From NCBI GenBank assembly GCA_958436995.1, contig CAUBMI010000027.1:1-25200 (forward strand): a DNA stretch of 25,200 bases, written 5' to 3'. The DNA comes from an uncultured Collinsella sp. (GTDB lineage: Bacteria; Actinomycetota; Coriobacteriia; Coriobacteriales; Coriobacteriaceae). The notes beneath the pieces were generated by a model that saw only the letters and a program-made list of their open reading frames with translations, was not told the DNA's origin and did not search any database. Shown here piece by piece: positions 25,116 through 25,200 of the stretch. Both the position numbers and the translations under genes were made by a program. Numbering within the stretch: the stretch's first letter is position 1; each line of letters opens with the position of its first letter.

Positions 25116-25144
25116 GGCCACATGCCACCAAGGAGAACCTCCCC

Positions 25145-25200
25145 ATGCACAACAAGCGCGTGCTCGTCGCCATGAGCGGCGGCGTCGATTCCAGCGTGAC
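25145..25200 (+). CDS. mnmA: tRNA-specific 2-thiouridylase MnmA, 5' end (cut by the right edge)
   Basis: Only 18 codons are visible: MHNKRVLVAMSGGVDSSV. The PP-loop motif SGGVDSS directly after a VLVAM strand near the N-terminus is characteristic of MnmA (TrmU), which puts the 2-thio group on wobble uridine of tRNA using sulfur passed on from cysteine. Other PP-loop ATPases (argininosuccinate synthase, GuaA, TilS) differ in the residues around the loop, but with so little sequence they are not fully excluded. AAGGAG lies about ten bases before the ATG. Confidence 0.8.
   Translation, partial: MHNKRVLVAMSGGVDSSV

Noticed and set aside
23901..25121. 406-codon minus-strand frame opposite cysK
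   Set aside because: It is antisense to a textbook cysteine synthase and runs through its promoter and the mnmA terminator.

Overview
The window looks like a chromosomal segment of a GC-rich Gram-positive gut bacterium of the class Coriobacteriia, most likely Collinsella or a close relative. This rests on high GC, Gram-positive style ribosome binding sites, a Gram-positive type LexA box, and recognition of gene order and protein character. It was not confirmed by any search. Nearly all of the first 22.5 kb is coded on the minus strand. The last 2.7 kb has mixed orientation.

Layout from low to high coordinates: the 5' part of formate-tetrahydrofolate ligase (fhs, runs off the left edge); the Holliday-junction operon ruvC-ruvA-ruvB (transcribed leftward, genes joined by TGATG overlaps) with a LexA box beside the ruvC -10 element; a 661-residue relative of glutamine-dependent NAD synthetase whose catalytic motifs are all degenerate; a small superoxide reductase with a terminator; a SWIM-SNF2 ATPase; and dnaE. 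Next comes a lower-GC interlude with an MFS transporter and a 52-residue remnant resembling the N-terminus of DUF3284 proteins. An addA/addB-type helicase-nuclease pair follows, then a long palindrome, a strong terminator and a YerC/TrpR-like regulator. The right end has a small PF04020 membrane protein (+), an Rrf2 regulator with a cysteine cluster (-), cysteine synthase cysK (+, divergent from the Rrf2 gene) and the first codons of mnmA (+).

Functionally, the block from 1.2 to 22 kb is dominated by DNA replication and recombination: end processing (AddA/AddB), branch migration and resolution (RuvABC), replication (DnaE) and a chromatin-remodeller-like ATPase. The right end is a sulfur module: a probable cysteine or Fe-S responsive Rrf2 regulator, a cysteine-making enzyme and a tRNA thiolation enzyme that needs cysteine-derived sulfur.

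The least expected items are the apparent pseudoenzyme of the NAD synthetase family, the low-GC MFS/DUF3284-remnant interlude between dnaE and the addAB pair, the long palindrome at 22081-22163 and a possibly related one at 23311-23341, the Rrf2/cysK divergent control region, and the terminator-like hairpin set almost on top of the putative mnmA promoter. No rRNA, tRNA, CRISPR array or insertion sequence was recognised.
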